A DNA stretch of 64,000 bases from Cymbidium sinense. Lineage: Eukaryota > Streptophyta > Magnoliopsida > Asparagales > Orchidaceae. The position numbers were made by a program, and so were the translations under genes. Shown here in pieces: positions 1 through 11,870 of the stretch. Position 1 is the stretch's first letter, and each line of letters opens with the position of its first letter. The stretch lies in contig CM038221.1 of the NCBI GenBank assembly GCA_021442155.1, positions 28,177,906 to 28,241,905 of the forward strand, read 5' to 3'. Below the pieces are notes generated by a model that was not told where the DNA came from, ran no database searches, and saw only the letters and a program-made list of their open reading frames with translations.

Positions 1-1310
1 TTTGATGTATGATCTGGATGACGATTAGACTCTTAGGAAAAGATAAATCTTCTACCAAATTAATCAACTCAAAATTAAAAATAAATAACTCATAACCTCA
101 TTTAAAGACTAAGTTAAAATCAAGTTAAAAGAATTAGTAACCCCTTAACTGGATGAGCATTTCTTTTCTAACATCATGCATAAAAATATATTATTTCACT
201 CTTGATTGGAGGGCTTCCACCTTTGCCAGAGAACTTGGCTTGACCTTTGAGAGCCATGGTGGAAACACACCTCCCCTTCTCACTGATTTTGACCCATAAT
301 CTTATTTCTCATGCATTAGGCATATGAATCCTATAAGCTTGAGTCAAATGATTATCCAAAATGAAAGTAAAATGTAATATATTTTGCATTAGATCTAGGT
401 CATTTTTCATGCCCTTACATGATCTAGTCTCTTAAGGAGTGAGTTTAAGGACTTAGTCTCTTTCTAAAATAAATAACAGCCTAGCTATCTTGCATAAACA
501 TATGACTTGCCTACATGAATTTAAAATTATAGGAGGAGTTAGTTGGCCACTCCAAATAAGTCCAAGCGGTGGTTTGTCCTCTCTTGTGGAGGTAGACTAA
601 ATACCCATTTTCTCCTTAGATTTATGTCGTGCTTTTTGGCCCTTGCCAAAGCTCCCCAGATTTAGGTTCTAAAGTTGCTTCTTCCTTCTATGGGCCATAA
701 GCATAAATCCTTACCTCTTAGAATTTATATAACCTTGTATTGTGGAATTATAATCCCAAAGCTTCTAATAAAAATTCAACTCAAATAAGTAATTCAATTT
801 CAAAAATGTAAAGCCCAACCATAAGATAGTTTGTGATGTTTACTTGGCTTCCTAGTATGCTAAACATCCCCTTCTCCCCTCCATTTGGCTTCGATAAGAA
901 CTCCCTCCTCTTGATCGATCCCACTTGATTTGCCAAAGATAAACTAATCGATTGATAGTCATACCTGTTGAAATTTTTTGGAGATAATGATCATTTACCT
1001 TAATCAAGTGTATTCTTAAGGAATCCCCTTCCTTAAGATGTAATTAACTATGGGGCTTGCCCTTGTAGGGAACTTAATGAAATCAATTCAAAATAAACTC
1101 TACTTTACTTTTCCAAGTAAACTAGGAAGAATCTCTGGTACATATGCAGACTCATTGTTCTGTCTTTCGAGATAGTACATCTCCTCAATGTCATACCCAA
1201 TCACCCTAATAAGAACATATGTGGATCTACTTGGTGTCCCAACTAAAAGGCGTATATTTCTGTTTTCATTTATCCTCTTCAAAGGATAGATGAAGGCAAA
1301 AATATTTTCA
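1..1310 (+). repeat. 3' part (R-U5) of the 5' LTR of element 1
   Basis: Direct-repeat partner of 22,691-24,060, roughly 90% alike by eye. It lacks about 54 bp present in the 3' copy near 23,860-23,915. It ends in CA at 1,310. The same segment occurs inverted at 11,871-13,090 and 26,576-27,910. Confidence 0.85.
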
Positions 1311-1829
1311 CCATGATTTTTTTACCTCCAGGGATGGTTCCTCTCTATCTTTGGTAAATGATGATTTTGTCTTCAAGTATTGGGTGGGTTTATATATGAA
1401 TAGACCATTCTTTTCTGTTGGCACTTAGTTTATTTCATCCTTAAGCTAAGCTAGCCAACATCTTTAGGTTTTAGAACCTCATTCTATATAGGTATTAAAA
1501 TCCCTATTGGGCCCCCCAATAGGTAAAAATAAAAATTTAATAATTGAAAAAAAACTAAAGACTTCCTCCTTACTATTTCTATGGTAAGGAAAGGTTCATT
1601 CTAAAAATAAAGAAAGAATAAATCCTTTTATGAAAAACATCATCTTTCCAAAAAGCACTTTTTCAAAATGCACATAATAAAATATTTTTACAAAAAATTT
1701 TGCAAACCAACCTCATCTAACAATCTTCATGATTGTTATATGTAGGATTTTTTTTAAAAAAATTAAATAAAATCCAAAATCATTCTTTTCAAAAAGCACA
1801 AGTGAACTCCCTTATTCAATTTATTAAAT
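1311..1829 (+). other. Start of the element 1 leader; one strong GC hairpin, no clear primer-binding site
   Basis: Unique to the internal region. It begins CCATGATTTTTTTACC directly after the LTR end. A hairpin with 9-bp arms CCTATTGGG/CCCAATAGG and a CCC loop lies at 1,503-1,523. Otherwise it is AT-rich with no reading frame worth calling. Confidence 0.5.
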
Positions 1830-3235
1830 GAGGACTTCACTTTCCAAAAAATCAAAATTAACAATCACATTTTCCAAAAGCACAAATGAACACTTTCATT
1901 CAATATACTCAAATTTATTGAATGAAGGTTTTCATTTTCAATCAAAATCAACAATCACATTTTCCAAAAGCACAAATGAACACTTCCATTCAATATGGTC
2001 AAATTTATTTAATGAAATTTTTCCTTTTCAATCAAAATCAACAATCATATTTTCCAAAAGCACAAATGAATATCTTCATTCAATATATTCAATTTACTGA
2101 ATGAAGATTTCATTTCAAAACAAGAAACAACAATTATCTTTTTAAAAATAAAATCTACAAACACCTTTTCAAAAATAAAAAATAACAATCATCTTTCCAA
2201 AATTAAAACAACATTTGGATTCTTCATTTAACATACCCAAATTTGCTAAGTGAAGATCCACTTTTCAAAATAAAATCAATAAACATCTTTTCAAAAATAT
2301 AAAATAATATTTGGATCTTTCATTTAGCATACCCAAATTTGCTAAGTGAAAATTCTCTTTTTCAAAATCAAAATACATTTGGATTTCCTTAGCATACCTA
2401 AATTTGCTAAGGATCCTCTTTTCAAACAAAAATTAAAATAATGAAATACACTTGGATTTCTTTAGCATACCTAAATTTACTAAGGATCCCCTTTTCAAAA
2501 ATCAACAAAAGTCAAAACAAACTACATTTGAATTTCCTTAGCATACCTAAATTTGCTAAGGATCCTCTCTTCAAAATAATCAAAATTAAATACATTTGGA
2601 TTCCCTTAGCATACCTAAATTTGCTAAGAATCCTCTTTTCAACAAAATTAAAATAAAAACACACTTGGATCTCCTATTTAGCATACCTAAATTTGCTAAG
2701 TAGAAATCTTTTTTCCAAAAAATCACATTGGATCCTTTATTTAGCATACCTAAATTTGCTAAGTAAAGATCCTATTTTTCAAAAACAACAAAATATTTGG
2801 ATTCTTCATTTAGCATACCCAAATTTGCTAAGTGAAGATTTCATTCTCAAAATTCACATGATTCACACAAACAAAACAAACAGAGAAACAAAAATAAGAA
2901 ATTGTTTTGAAACATCTCACTTAGCATTCCCAAATTTGCTAAGTGAGTAAATTCCAAAAATCACAAATCCAAAACAAAAACAAATTGACCCTTTACTTTA
3001 ACATATCTAAATTTGTTAAATAAAGGGTCCTCAAGATCAAAGTTAAAACTCAAATATGAACCTATGGAAGCTTCCTTATAACAAAAATATTTTAACCCAT
3101 TTTTAACATACTCAAATTTGTTGAAAGTGGATTCTATATCCAAACAATTCCTCTTTCTAATCAAAATCTTGAAATCTATTCTAAATCATTTGAACTCAAC
3201 TTAACATTTTTAAAATGTTGAGTATGGGTTCAAAT
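1830..3235 (+). repeat. Tandem array of about 15 hairpin-forming units in the retrotransposon leader
   Basis: Units of about 65-115 bp repeat through the stretch. The first three (about 1,890-2,150) are about 88 bp long. Each carries an inverted repeat around a loop resembling TACCCAAAT, for example CTCACTTAGCA/TGCTAAGTGAG (2,916-2,947), ATCTTCATTCA/TGAATGAAGAT (2,072-2,108) and GACCCTTTACTTTAACA/TGTTAAATAAAGGGTC (2,987-3,029). The arms differ between units but stay complementary within each unit. Separate A-rich spacers (TTTTCAAAAATAAAA-like) join the hairpins. A last, longer hairpin occupies 3,188-3,235. The array lies between the 5' LTR and gag, so it would be transcribed in the 5' leader. 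Confidence 0.85.
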
Positions 3236-5199
3236 TCTAAATTATAAATTCAAAATCAACAGAAATCTGATTCAAATTTATTTTTACCATTGCAGAGTTC
3301 AGGTTTGACATTTTAGTTTTAATTTTAGTTGACGAAATGGTCAGTAAGTATGTGTTTACCTTTCCCCATTGATGGACTTACCTGGATCGGCCACCTTCCT
3401 CGATTATTACCCAGCTCATTCATTTTAGATGAGGTTTAAAGGGGGCGAGGATTACCTATGCGGGCACTCCCTCACAATGCTTAGTAGGACCAGGGCCGAA
3501 AAGCTAGTCATTGATTGACTTGCCATCGATTTGATATCCCCTCACTAAAGAGGAAGGCGGATAGTTTCTACGAAGGTTGTCACATCATCAACTATGATGG
3601 TGCGAAGTCGTTATTTTCATTACCCCAATAAGGGCTAGTACCCACACATTAGAACCCTCAAAGGGTAAGGCTCCTCTGATCCTAGAGATTGTCTCCCCAA
3701 CTTTTGAAGTCGGGTATAGTTCTTACTCGTTCTCCCACCAAGACTCAGAGGAGGAACAAAAATTGCATGATTAAGTGATACCATACATGCATCACTAGGG
3801 AGATGAAGGCAGCTACACGATCAATTGTGGAGGAGTTTCCCACTCCAATTTCCCCGCTGATTATAGCGAACTCATTCCATCCTCTCTTTGGGTCTGACAA
3901 GAGGATGCTAGGAGGATCCCTACTTCACCTCCACTAGCAGTTTGATTCCGCAGTCAGTTAGAGCAGGAGGTCATATGCTGGGCTCCATTCAGTTTTATGT
4001 CAGGTTGGTGGAGCTTATGGACGTTTGAGTCCAGGGCTTAATTTGACTTGAGATATGTTATCCCCTGCAGCGTAGGGAAGCATCTTTGGCGAGAGAGGGC
4101 CAGGGAGGCCCATACTACAGCTCATATCACTGAGAGGGTTAGCCAACAACCTCTGCACTCATTGACACGATGCTACTCACAATCACACATACATTATTTT
4201 ACTTACGGGGACTACTCATCACAGGAGGAGACCCCTGTTCCGAGAGAGTCGGTGGTGTCTCCACCACATCGCTCTACACCCCATCCACCGTCGCCCGTTC
4301 ATGTTTCAGCATCTCAAGTTCCACCCAAGGCCATGAAGGCCATATCCGGGGAGAAGAGGTCCCCATTGGTGATCCGACTACAGCCAAGGGATTCCATCCC
4401 ATCTACACCACCTATTATGGAATGGTTGAGCTCTCCGCTCAATTTTGCCCACTATGAAGCGGGACCCTGAAGCATAGTGGTCATCCCTTCACCATCACCA
4501 CTGCAACAGGATTTGGAAATGGTTACAACAGTTGAAGAGGGAGAGGGTGGCAGCCTAGTTGCACCCATGATCATCTTCCTAGGAGTGTCACCCCATACAG
4601 AGTCAGTGATAATCAGGAGTGTATATCTTCTAGCAAGTACATCCCTCACAGGGTTGATTCTTCAACAGCAGGGGAGATCTGGTGCCTCACAGTACATGAT
4701 GTGGATCCTACCATCGGTCAGCCGAAAGCATTTATGGCAGTCTCGACAGATCATTCTTTATATGACATAGTAGCTCACTATTTCATAGAAAAGAAGGAGA
4801 TCCTAGGATATGACTGATATGAAGAGGAGAAGATCAACTTTGATCCCAACAAAGATGATTTATTGGGAGACACAGCAGGGGTTTGCATGGTAGATACTAA
4901 GGGATCCCTCCTCAAAGAGCATCAGACTATGGAAAGTGTTGAGCTCGAGCAAGAAGACACAGCCCACTCGGCTCAACACCTCCTAACATAGATGAAACAG
5001 AAGGATGAAAAGATAGAAAGGATGGAGAAGAGGCTTGAAGATCTGTTCATAGTTATCTTAGCATTATAGAATCAAGCCCCAGTAGTTCATCCTACCACAG
5101 CTAAGACTAGTCAGCCAGAGTTGGTGCATGTTTTGGACCCTGCCAAGACTTTACCTCTAGTAGAGCATGGTAACACCAGCATGTATAGGAAGGTATCCA
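3236..5199 (+). other. Leader/pre-gag region of element 1, no recognised domain
   Basis: About 2 kb between the hairpin array and the first gag similarity. Base composition is more balanced than the flanks. Short open frames exist (4,048-4,470, Ser/Pro/His-rich; 4,477-4,770), but neither shows a motif I recognise. They are probably eroded pre-gag sequence. Confidence 0.4.
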
Positions 5200-7670
5200 T
5201 ATAGAAAAAATATATCAAGTCCATGGTTGAGTAGCAAGTGAAGGAAGCATTGGCTCAAGCCCAAAGAGGATTATTTATTTCAAAGGGTAGATCCTACCCA
5301 TAGAATTTTGATGCAATCCAATATCCTAAGGGTTTCATGCCACCTTCCTTCAAGAGTTTGATGGCGGGAAACCCGAAAAGATATTGCACGAGCTTATTGC
5401 AATACCGAAAGGATGCTTTTCTTTCCGCCTCTTTGTTAAGAGCTTAGCGGCATACTTTTTATTGGTAATCGAACTTCCAGTTCAAGAAGACTTTTGAGTT
5501 GGAGCAACTCTTCATCAAGAGGTTTGCTGGTGCTCAGCAAAGGGTGACTAGATGATCTCATTGTGGCTCAACAAAACCATGGTGAGTCCCTTATTGATTA
5601 CATTCTTAGATGACATAATTTGAGTATGAAATGTGAACCACAACTACCTGAATAACACATCATTGAGATTTTACTTAAGAATATCCATGACCCAGTCGCC
5701 TTCATGCTCAAAGGTTTCATCATCAAAACTTTTAAGAAATTAATCAATAAGACGACTAGCTTGCAAGGAGAAGCCAAACAATTACCTTTTCCAGATCTAC
5801 CAACAAAGCCAAAGCCGTAGAAGATATATGAGAAGAAGCATGGGGCAATGATAGTAGTAGCTAAGTGGAAATAGCCAGCCAGAGAGTAGTTTGAGAGACC
5901 TCATGCTCCACAATTGTCACTCCTTCCTACCACCACGAGGCCTCTACTGCCATCACACAACCTCCATGGCCCCATCATTTCCTCCTTGGCCACATCATCA
6001 ACATCAGTGGTATAAATACCCACTGCTAGGTAGGTACCATCCACTTACTCTTATGGATAAACTAAACAAATCATATTCATTTAAGGGAGAGGCAGTTAGA
6101 AAATCTTTAAGAATCTCTTAAAGAAACCTGACTTTCAGCTACCCAAACCTAGAAGGCCAGAGGAAATGGGCAAAAATAATGATCCTAACTTTTTCACCTA
6201 CCACCTTATGCTTTGGAGGATTGCTTTACATTCAAGGACTGGCATGAACATAGCTTCAAGATATGTACTATAGTTATCCCGAAGGAATATCTGTGGAACA
6301 ACCATCCAGTTCCATTAGGATAATCCTTGGGGATGACTGCGATCCTTCCAAAACCAAAGAAGGTTGGGATATCTCCTTATCCAAAACCTCTAAAAAGATT
6401 ATTCAAAAGATCAAGAAACTTTCCTCAAACCTCCAATATCAAGGAAGGTTTGCAAGTTGCTAGAGCCAACTCAAGGAAAGGGTGCTCAAGATCAGTGCTA
6501 GAAGAGCTATGCCGAGATAGCCCAATAGCGCAACCACCGAGCAAGTTTAGCCTCCAGTCCATCATGTCAGCTACCACATCAGCAACTATCACTATTTTAA
6601 CTAGTTCTTCTTCTACTTGTAGACATCTTGTATCAGCAGATGAGGGCATCAAATCCCTCACCCCTCTTGTTTTACTTGATTTCTACTTTGTACCTCCTAT
6701 CAAATCCAAAAAATTGAAGAATAAAGCTAGCTTGAATTATATCTGTCACTTTTGATGGGTTGTCTAACTCTTCAAGTCTAAACAACAACTATAACAATTA
6801 TGATCTTCCACTTTTTGATTCAGAGTTAGACTTTCCTACTCTGAATACTATGGGTTCACCTCTTGAGATAGACTTGGAATCATCTGATTTTGAGGGTCCA
6901 ATAGGTCGTAGGTGAGCCCATGTGCAATAGAATTTTCCATTACCCCGCCATAAGAGATCACCAAGTCAACCTCTAGTGGCAAGGTTCTACCTCCTGGCAA
7001 CACCTCAAGATAGAGGAAACAAGTCATTGGTTCAGAGGATCGAGAAGCCCCTCCATAGGATGCTCCACCCTTGGATATGCTTGTGGAGGATCAACCCAAG
7101 GTGGACTATAATGCCCTCTCTCACCTAAGAAAGTTGCCATCTAACCTAAGCATATTCGATGCCCTTATCTTATCCAATGAGATGAGGGAATCATTAATCA
7201 AAGCTCTCCTTGATCTTGAGATATGCTTATCAACCACCGCACTAAGAAGACATATTATTCTAGAGAAGCTAGAATCACGATGAAGAGCTACTGGGGACAT
7301 GGATATCCCCTCTACATTAAAGTTGACATGGGTAGATTTAGACTAGCCAGAGTTATCATCAATCCAGGTGCATCGATGAATATTATGAGTCTAAAGACTC
7401 TTGCCTATTTGAGGATTGACATCTCCACACTCCAAGGGGATCAGATGATGTTGAAAGGATTCAATGAATAAGGTGAGCAGGCTTCAGGTTCCATAGTGTT
7501 ACCTTTGGAGGTAGGTGATTGGAAGCCTGAAGCCAAGTTTTTCATAATTGATTTGAAAACTTCATTCATTGCTTTGCTCGACAGGCCTTGGATATATCAA
7601 AATAAGATAATTCCATCCTCCCTCCATGAGTGCATCAAGTTCAGGAAGGATGAGATTTAGTATTTTATCA
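5200..7670 (+). pseudogene. Decayed gag and aspartic protease region of element 1
   Basis: Gag-like similarity begins near 5,305 (FDAIQYPKGFMPPSFK) and continues through frameshifts (FKKTFELEQLFIKRFAGAQQ). A Tat-type segment just before the protease is readable at 7,071-7,283 (LRKLPSNLSIFDALILSNEM). The retropepsin follows at about 7,310-7,650 with RVIINPGASMNIMSLKTL and later LLDRPWIYQNKIIPSSLHEC, corresponding to the usual LLGRPWI..hK..PSTLHQ. The catalytic position reads Asn (INPGAS) where an active retropepsin has Asp, and stops interrupt the frame after GFNE and at several other points. In a live element gag would form the particle and the protease would process the polyprotein; this copy cannot do either. 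Confidence 0.75.
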
Positions 7671-8519
7671 AAGGAGATGAAAAGCCATTTTAGTTAAAGA
7701 GGTTGAGATATATGAGGATGCGACCTACTATCTTTCTCAAACCACCCTTTTTCATGAACTTGAACAAAACTCAAATTCATGACCAAAATAAAATGAAGGA
7801 AAAGAAAAAGAAAAGGCAAAAGAAAAAGGAAAATCCAAGTGAACAAGAAAGGGGAATTGAAGAAGAAATAGATCCGCATATCACATTCCACCATCATGGA
7901 CATGTGGGTAGAATGACTCAACCTCCACCGAGGAAAAGGGAAAACAGAGTAATTCCAGAGGTGGAAGACCACCGTCCATCCAACAAGAGTTAGTTCATAG
8001 GAGTACCATACTATTCACATAGACTTGGAATCCAGTGAGGATAATGTGATTAGCATACCAAACCCTCTCACCGGGTTTCATTGAGGTGACAGACAGTGAC
8101 AAACATGAAGAGCACAGCAAAGTATTCAAATCGGATGCATGTAAAACTATCAGTTTAGCTAACATCACTTTCATCCCAAAAAGTTAAAGGTTTGGTAGTT
8201 AAGGAAGCCCCTATGTCTTCCAGTGATATGAAGCCGAAGAGATTCTTTTTAGGATCATCCTCCTCAATTCCTAAAGATTATGTAGAACTTGAGGAGAATT
8301 CATACAAAGAATTAATGGAATTACCATTTGACTTTTACTCACCTTGTGTTTATAATCTTATTTTGGTTCCTACATGAGTATTTTGAGAATTTATGGAACA
8401 ATATAGGTAGGAAAGCATAATCAAGAGCAGGATTAGGATTCAATAAAGTGGGTCTAGTCGATGATGACGATTACTACTTAGTTGTTACAAATCATTTTGA
8501 GTTGATAGGTTCTTTTCAC
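7671..8519 (+). other. Lys/Glu-rich linker between protease and RT in element 1
   Basis: An open stretch at 7,703-7,993 encodes a very basic, Lys-rich segment (KKKKRQKKKENPSEQERG). The rest has stops. Position and composition fit the low-complexity linker between protease and RT in Tat elements. No catalytic motif seen. Confidence 0.45.
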
Positions 8520-11075
8520 ACAACACCAACTCTTATGAGAATGTGTGTTTAAAAACCATAGAAGATCTAGATGATTTACAAAACAAAGATGTACCACCAA
8601 AATTTGAAGAGAAGATTCATTCAACAATTGACAAGCTTAAAGAAATCAACCTCTAGACAGAAGAAAATCAACACCCGACATACATCGTTCATTGTTGAAT
8701 GAAGAAGAAACCAATGACTTAGTTAGGCTATTGACTGAAGTTTAAGGATCGCTTTGCATGGAGTTATGAAGAGATGCCCGAATTATCTCCTGACATAGCA
8801 GTCCATAAACTAGCAATAGATCTTAGCGCTAACCCTATCAAGCAAGCTCCTAGATGCATGCTATTAGAAATCGAACAACAGGTCATTTCTGAGGTCAAGA
8901 AACTGATCGATGCTGGTTTCATCAGGGAAGAAAAATACTATACCTGATTAGCTAGTATCGTACTAGTTAAGAAGAAGAATGACCAAATTCATATATGCAT
9001 CAATTTCAGGGATTTAAATAAGGCATGTCCTAAGGATGAGTTTCTTCTTCCTATACTAAAATTAATAGTGGACATCGTCTCGTCTCATGCTATTTTCTCT
9101 TTCATGGATTTGTCACCTGGCTATAACCAAATCAAGATGGCCCCCGAGGATGAAAGAAACACTGCTTTTTGAATCTCGATCAGAATCTATTGTTATAGGG
9201 TCATGCCTTTCGTCCTTAAAAATGATGGTTCTACATACCAACGGGCCATGAATTAGATCTTCAATGAATTCATCCGTCATTGGTCAAGAGCTACTTTGAT
9301 GATCTAATAATCATGAGCAGAGAAAAGGAAGACTATCTCTTTGACTTGAGAGAATAATAGTTAAGAATAATCTCAAAATAAATCCTCAAGTGTACATTTG
9401 GAGCTCAAAAAATTCCTTTTGTTGTCCGACTCCAGGGAATAGAAATAGATCTAGAAAAGATCAAAGCTATCTTAGAAATGTCACCTCTTAAAAGTTTAAC
9501 TCAACTCAGATCTTTCCAAGGATGGTTGTCGTATCTAAGATGCTTTATTTCTAACCTATCAGATAGATGCAAGCCATTCTCAACACTTGTCAAAATGGAT
9601 GCCAAGTTCAAGTGGATGATAAGTGCAACATGCCTTTAAAGATATCAAATAGTATTTGGTGAATTTCATTTCGCCACTCCATTATTTTCACTAAGATTTG
9701 ACGCTCTTAGACTCTATTGGCCCAAGCCAATGATGAAGGAAGGAGAATGCTCTACTACATATGATTCCTGATGAAATGAACTATCCACCTATTGAGAAAC
9801 ATTACCTAGCTTTGATCTTTGCCCCCCAAAACCTACAACACTATATGCTCTCTCATAAGGTGAACTTGATTTCCAGAACCAATCCACTGCAGTATCTCAT
9901 GATACAGCCAATGCTATCTGGATGGTTGGCACGATGGTCCATGATTTTCTCATAGTTATCACATTCTCTCTGGGTAAAAGGATCACTGCAGGATTTCTTA
10001 AAGATCACACCCACTTCTCCGCTTAGTGACGATCTATGAATAAATCATGAACTTAGGGAGGTTGCACCAATGGAGATGTATTTTGATGGTGCCATAAAGG
10101 GAAGCACCAATATAGTCTTCCAAGAACAAGGGTAGTTCTCCTAACTCAGCCATGATGTGATGAAATTCATATTCATCCCACACCAACAAAAGCTAAGTAT
10201 GAGGCTTTGATTGGGTGATAGAGTTAGCTATCATAGTCAAGTGTCAAGAGCATCAACATCTTTGTCGATAAGGTTCTTAAACCCAAGCTTCATCATTACT
10301 ATGAGCATACCATGAAGATGTTGGCCCAAATCCCCGAATTCACCATCTACAAGGTTCCTCAAGCAGAGAACGTAGTAGCAGATGCTTTGGTAAAACTTGC
10401 CAAAGAATTGACATGTCAGTGAAGATGATAATAAGGGTTCAAAATAAGTCCACCTTTTATTGATGGAACCCATCGAGAGACATGGAGGGATTGAGGCAAC
10501 CATCATATATTTATTTGAACAATGAAACTACCTCAAGAAAGTCACAAGACCATCGTGAAACAGAGCTCTTCTATGCCTTGTCGATAATCCACCTGTATCG
10601 ATCTTTCATGTGGTTACTCATGTTTTGAAGCCTATATATAACCAAGGTGTATTTAGGCATTGAGCATACCAATCCAATTCAAGATGAAGATCAAGACTAG
10701 ATAATGGCCTAGAATATATAATGGGATGTAGCTGAAGAGACAAAAATCAAAAACATCCACCAACTATTGGCTGAATCATTGGCAAAACAATTGTGGGTCT
10801 GATCAACCTACTTTTTCCAAGGCACACATCTCATCTTACCCAACCACTTTTCTAAGTATGAGCCATCCCACTTATGCCTACATGTTTCCTAAAACCATAT
10901 ATATGTTTGGGGTGCTTCGAAAATAATATTCTATGGTATTACATTTAAGAGCACCAAGATCAATAGCCCGAAGACACATAGATTTAGATAGATCAAACAT
11001 CTACACCCTGAGCAAATGGCTTGGGCATCAACAAAACCTTATGAAATCCATTAAAATGGCATTAGAATAAGCAAT
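8520..11075 (+). pseudogene. Decayed pol of element 1: RT, RNase H, second RNase H, partial integrase
   Basis: The pre-RT segment from about 8,520 parallels the element 2 sequence at 63,974. RT similarity runs from about 8,880 (VISEVKKLIDAGFIREEKY, LNKACPKDEFLLPILK, FMDLSPGYNQIKMAPEDERNTAF). The active-site box reads YFDD in a shifted frame near 9,287-9,298. RNase H similarity follows at about 9,590-9,960 (MNYPPIEKHYLALIFA, HYMLSHKVNLISR) and a second RNase H starts near 10,076 (MYFDGAIKGS). A strongly eroded integrase, recognisable mainly by DNA similarity to element 2, runs about 10,760-11,075; its C-terminal part is missing. Many stops and frameshifts: not functional. Confidence 0.8.
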
Positions 11076-11870
11076 TCATCACCACCAACCTAACTAACTC
11101 AATACCCAAAAGCACCTGCTTCCTAATGGGTCAGATATGAAAGAAATGAAAAAAAGAAATGAAAAGTTATGGAGAAGAGTCAAAGATGGAGAAGAGAGTG
11201 CACACAAACATCTCCAGCTCCACTCCAAGGAGACCTTATGTCAGACACCATCACCTGATGTCTCACCAGAAGAGACAACCCAAAATTTATCTCAACAAAT
11301 TAATTCAAAGAAATATTTCGCCCATGTTTGTCTTATGAAATCAAAGTCTAATTCATCATCAAATCCACCTTCACAATCAAACACAAAACCCACTGTTTTT
11401 TCCATGGTCCAAGCAAAAAGAGAATCAACCACATCATTTTAATTCCTGCCATCCGGCACCATTTCATCAAATTCCCATGTTTAGGGTATAAGAACCCGAA
11501 CCTATTCTCAACACAAGCTAAACACAAATATTTTATCTAGCTTTGATGTGGGAGCAAGCCCCATGTAAACTTCTACTTAGTTCTACATTTTGCTAGGTCA
11601 CCCTAATGGTCAATGATATTTATCTTCATAAACCAATGAGTGCTTTGTTTGATAGACTTCAATGGCCCAATGTAAGCTGCTACATCATGATCTAACTAGA
11701 TCAGTATATATAAGGTGGGTAACTGCAGGCTCCTTTCCTGACTACATTAAGTTGATATAAGTCTCCTAGACATTCACTTAGTAGGATGACACCTATTGAG
11801 TCAAACACACCAGCAGCCCATAAAGAGGATGTGAGTCCCAGCTTTTTCCTTGGCAAATTGATGGGTGTGG
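11076..11870 (+). other. Region between the integrase remnant and the inverted LTR piece, no recognised gene
   Basis: Contains an open frame at 11,137-11,442 (101 codons, Ser/Lys/Gln-rich, no known motif) and a TATATAAGG-like string near 11,707. It shares nothing obvious with the 3' untranslated repeats of element 2 at 57,956-60,535. May be internal sequence of element 1 or a small insertion. Confidence 0.35.

Noticed and set aside
1311..1340. Primer-binding site after the 5' LTR
   Set aside because: Sequence begins CCATGATTTT; no stretch beginning TGG complementary to a tRNA 3' end could be recognised within a few bases of the LTR end.
1830..3235. Regularly spaced repeats resembling a CRISPR array
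   Set aside because: Units are hairpins with variable arms and A-rich spacers of related sequence, inside a plant retrotransposon leader; no cas genes and a eukaryotic gene nearby.
10760..11075. Complete loss of integrase in element 1
   Set aside because: DNA comparison with element 2 shows a decayed integrase core (TTTGGGGTGCTTCGAAA and following) still present; only the C-terminal part is missing.
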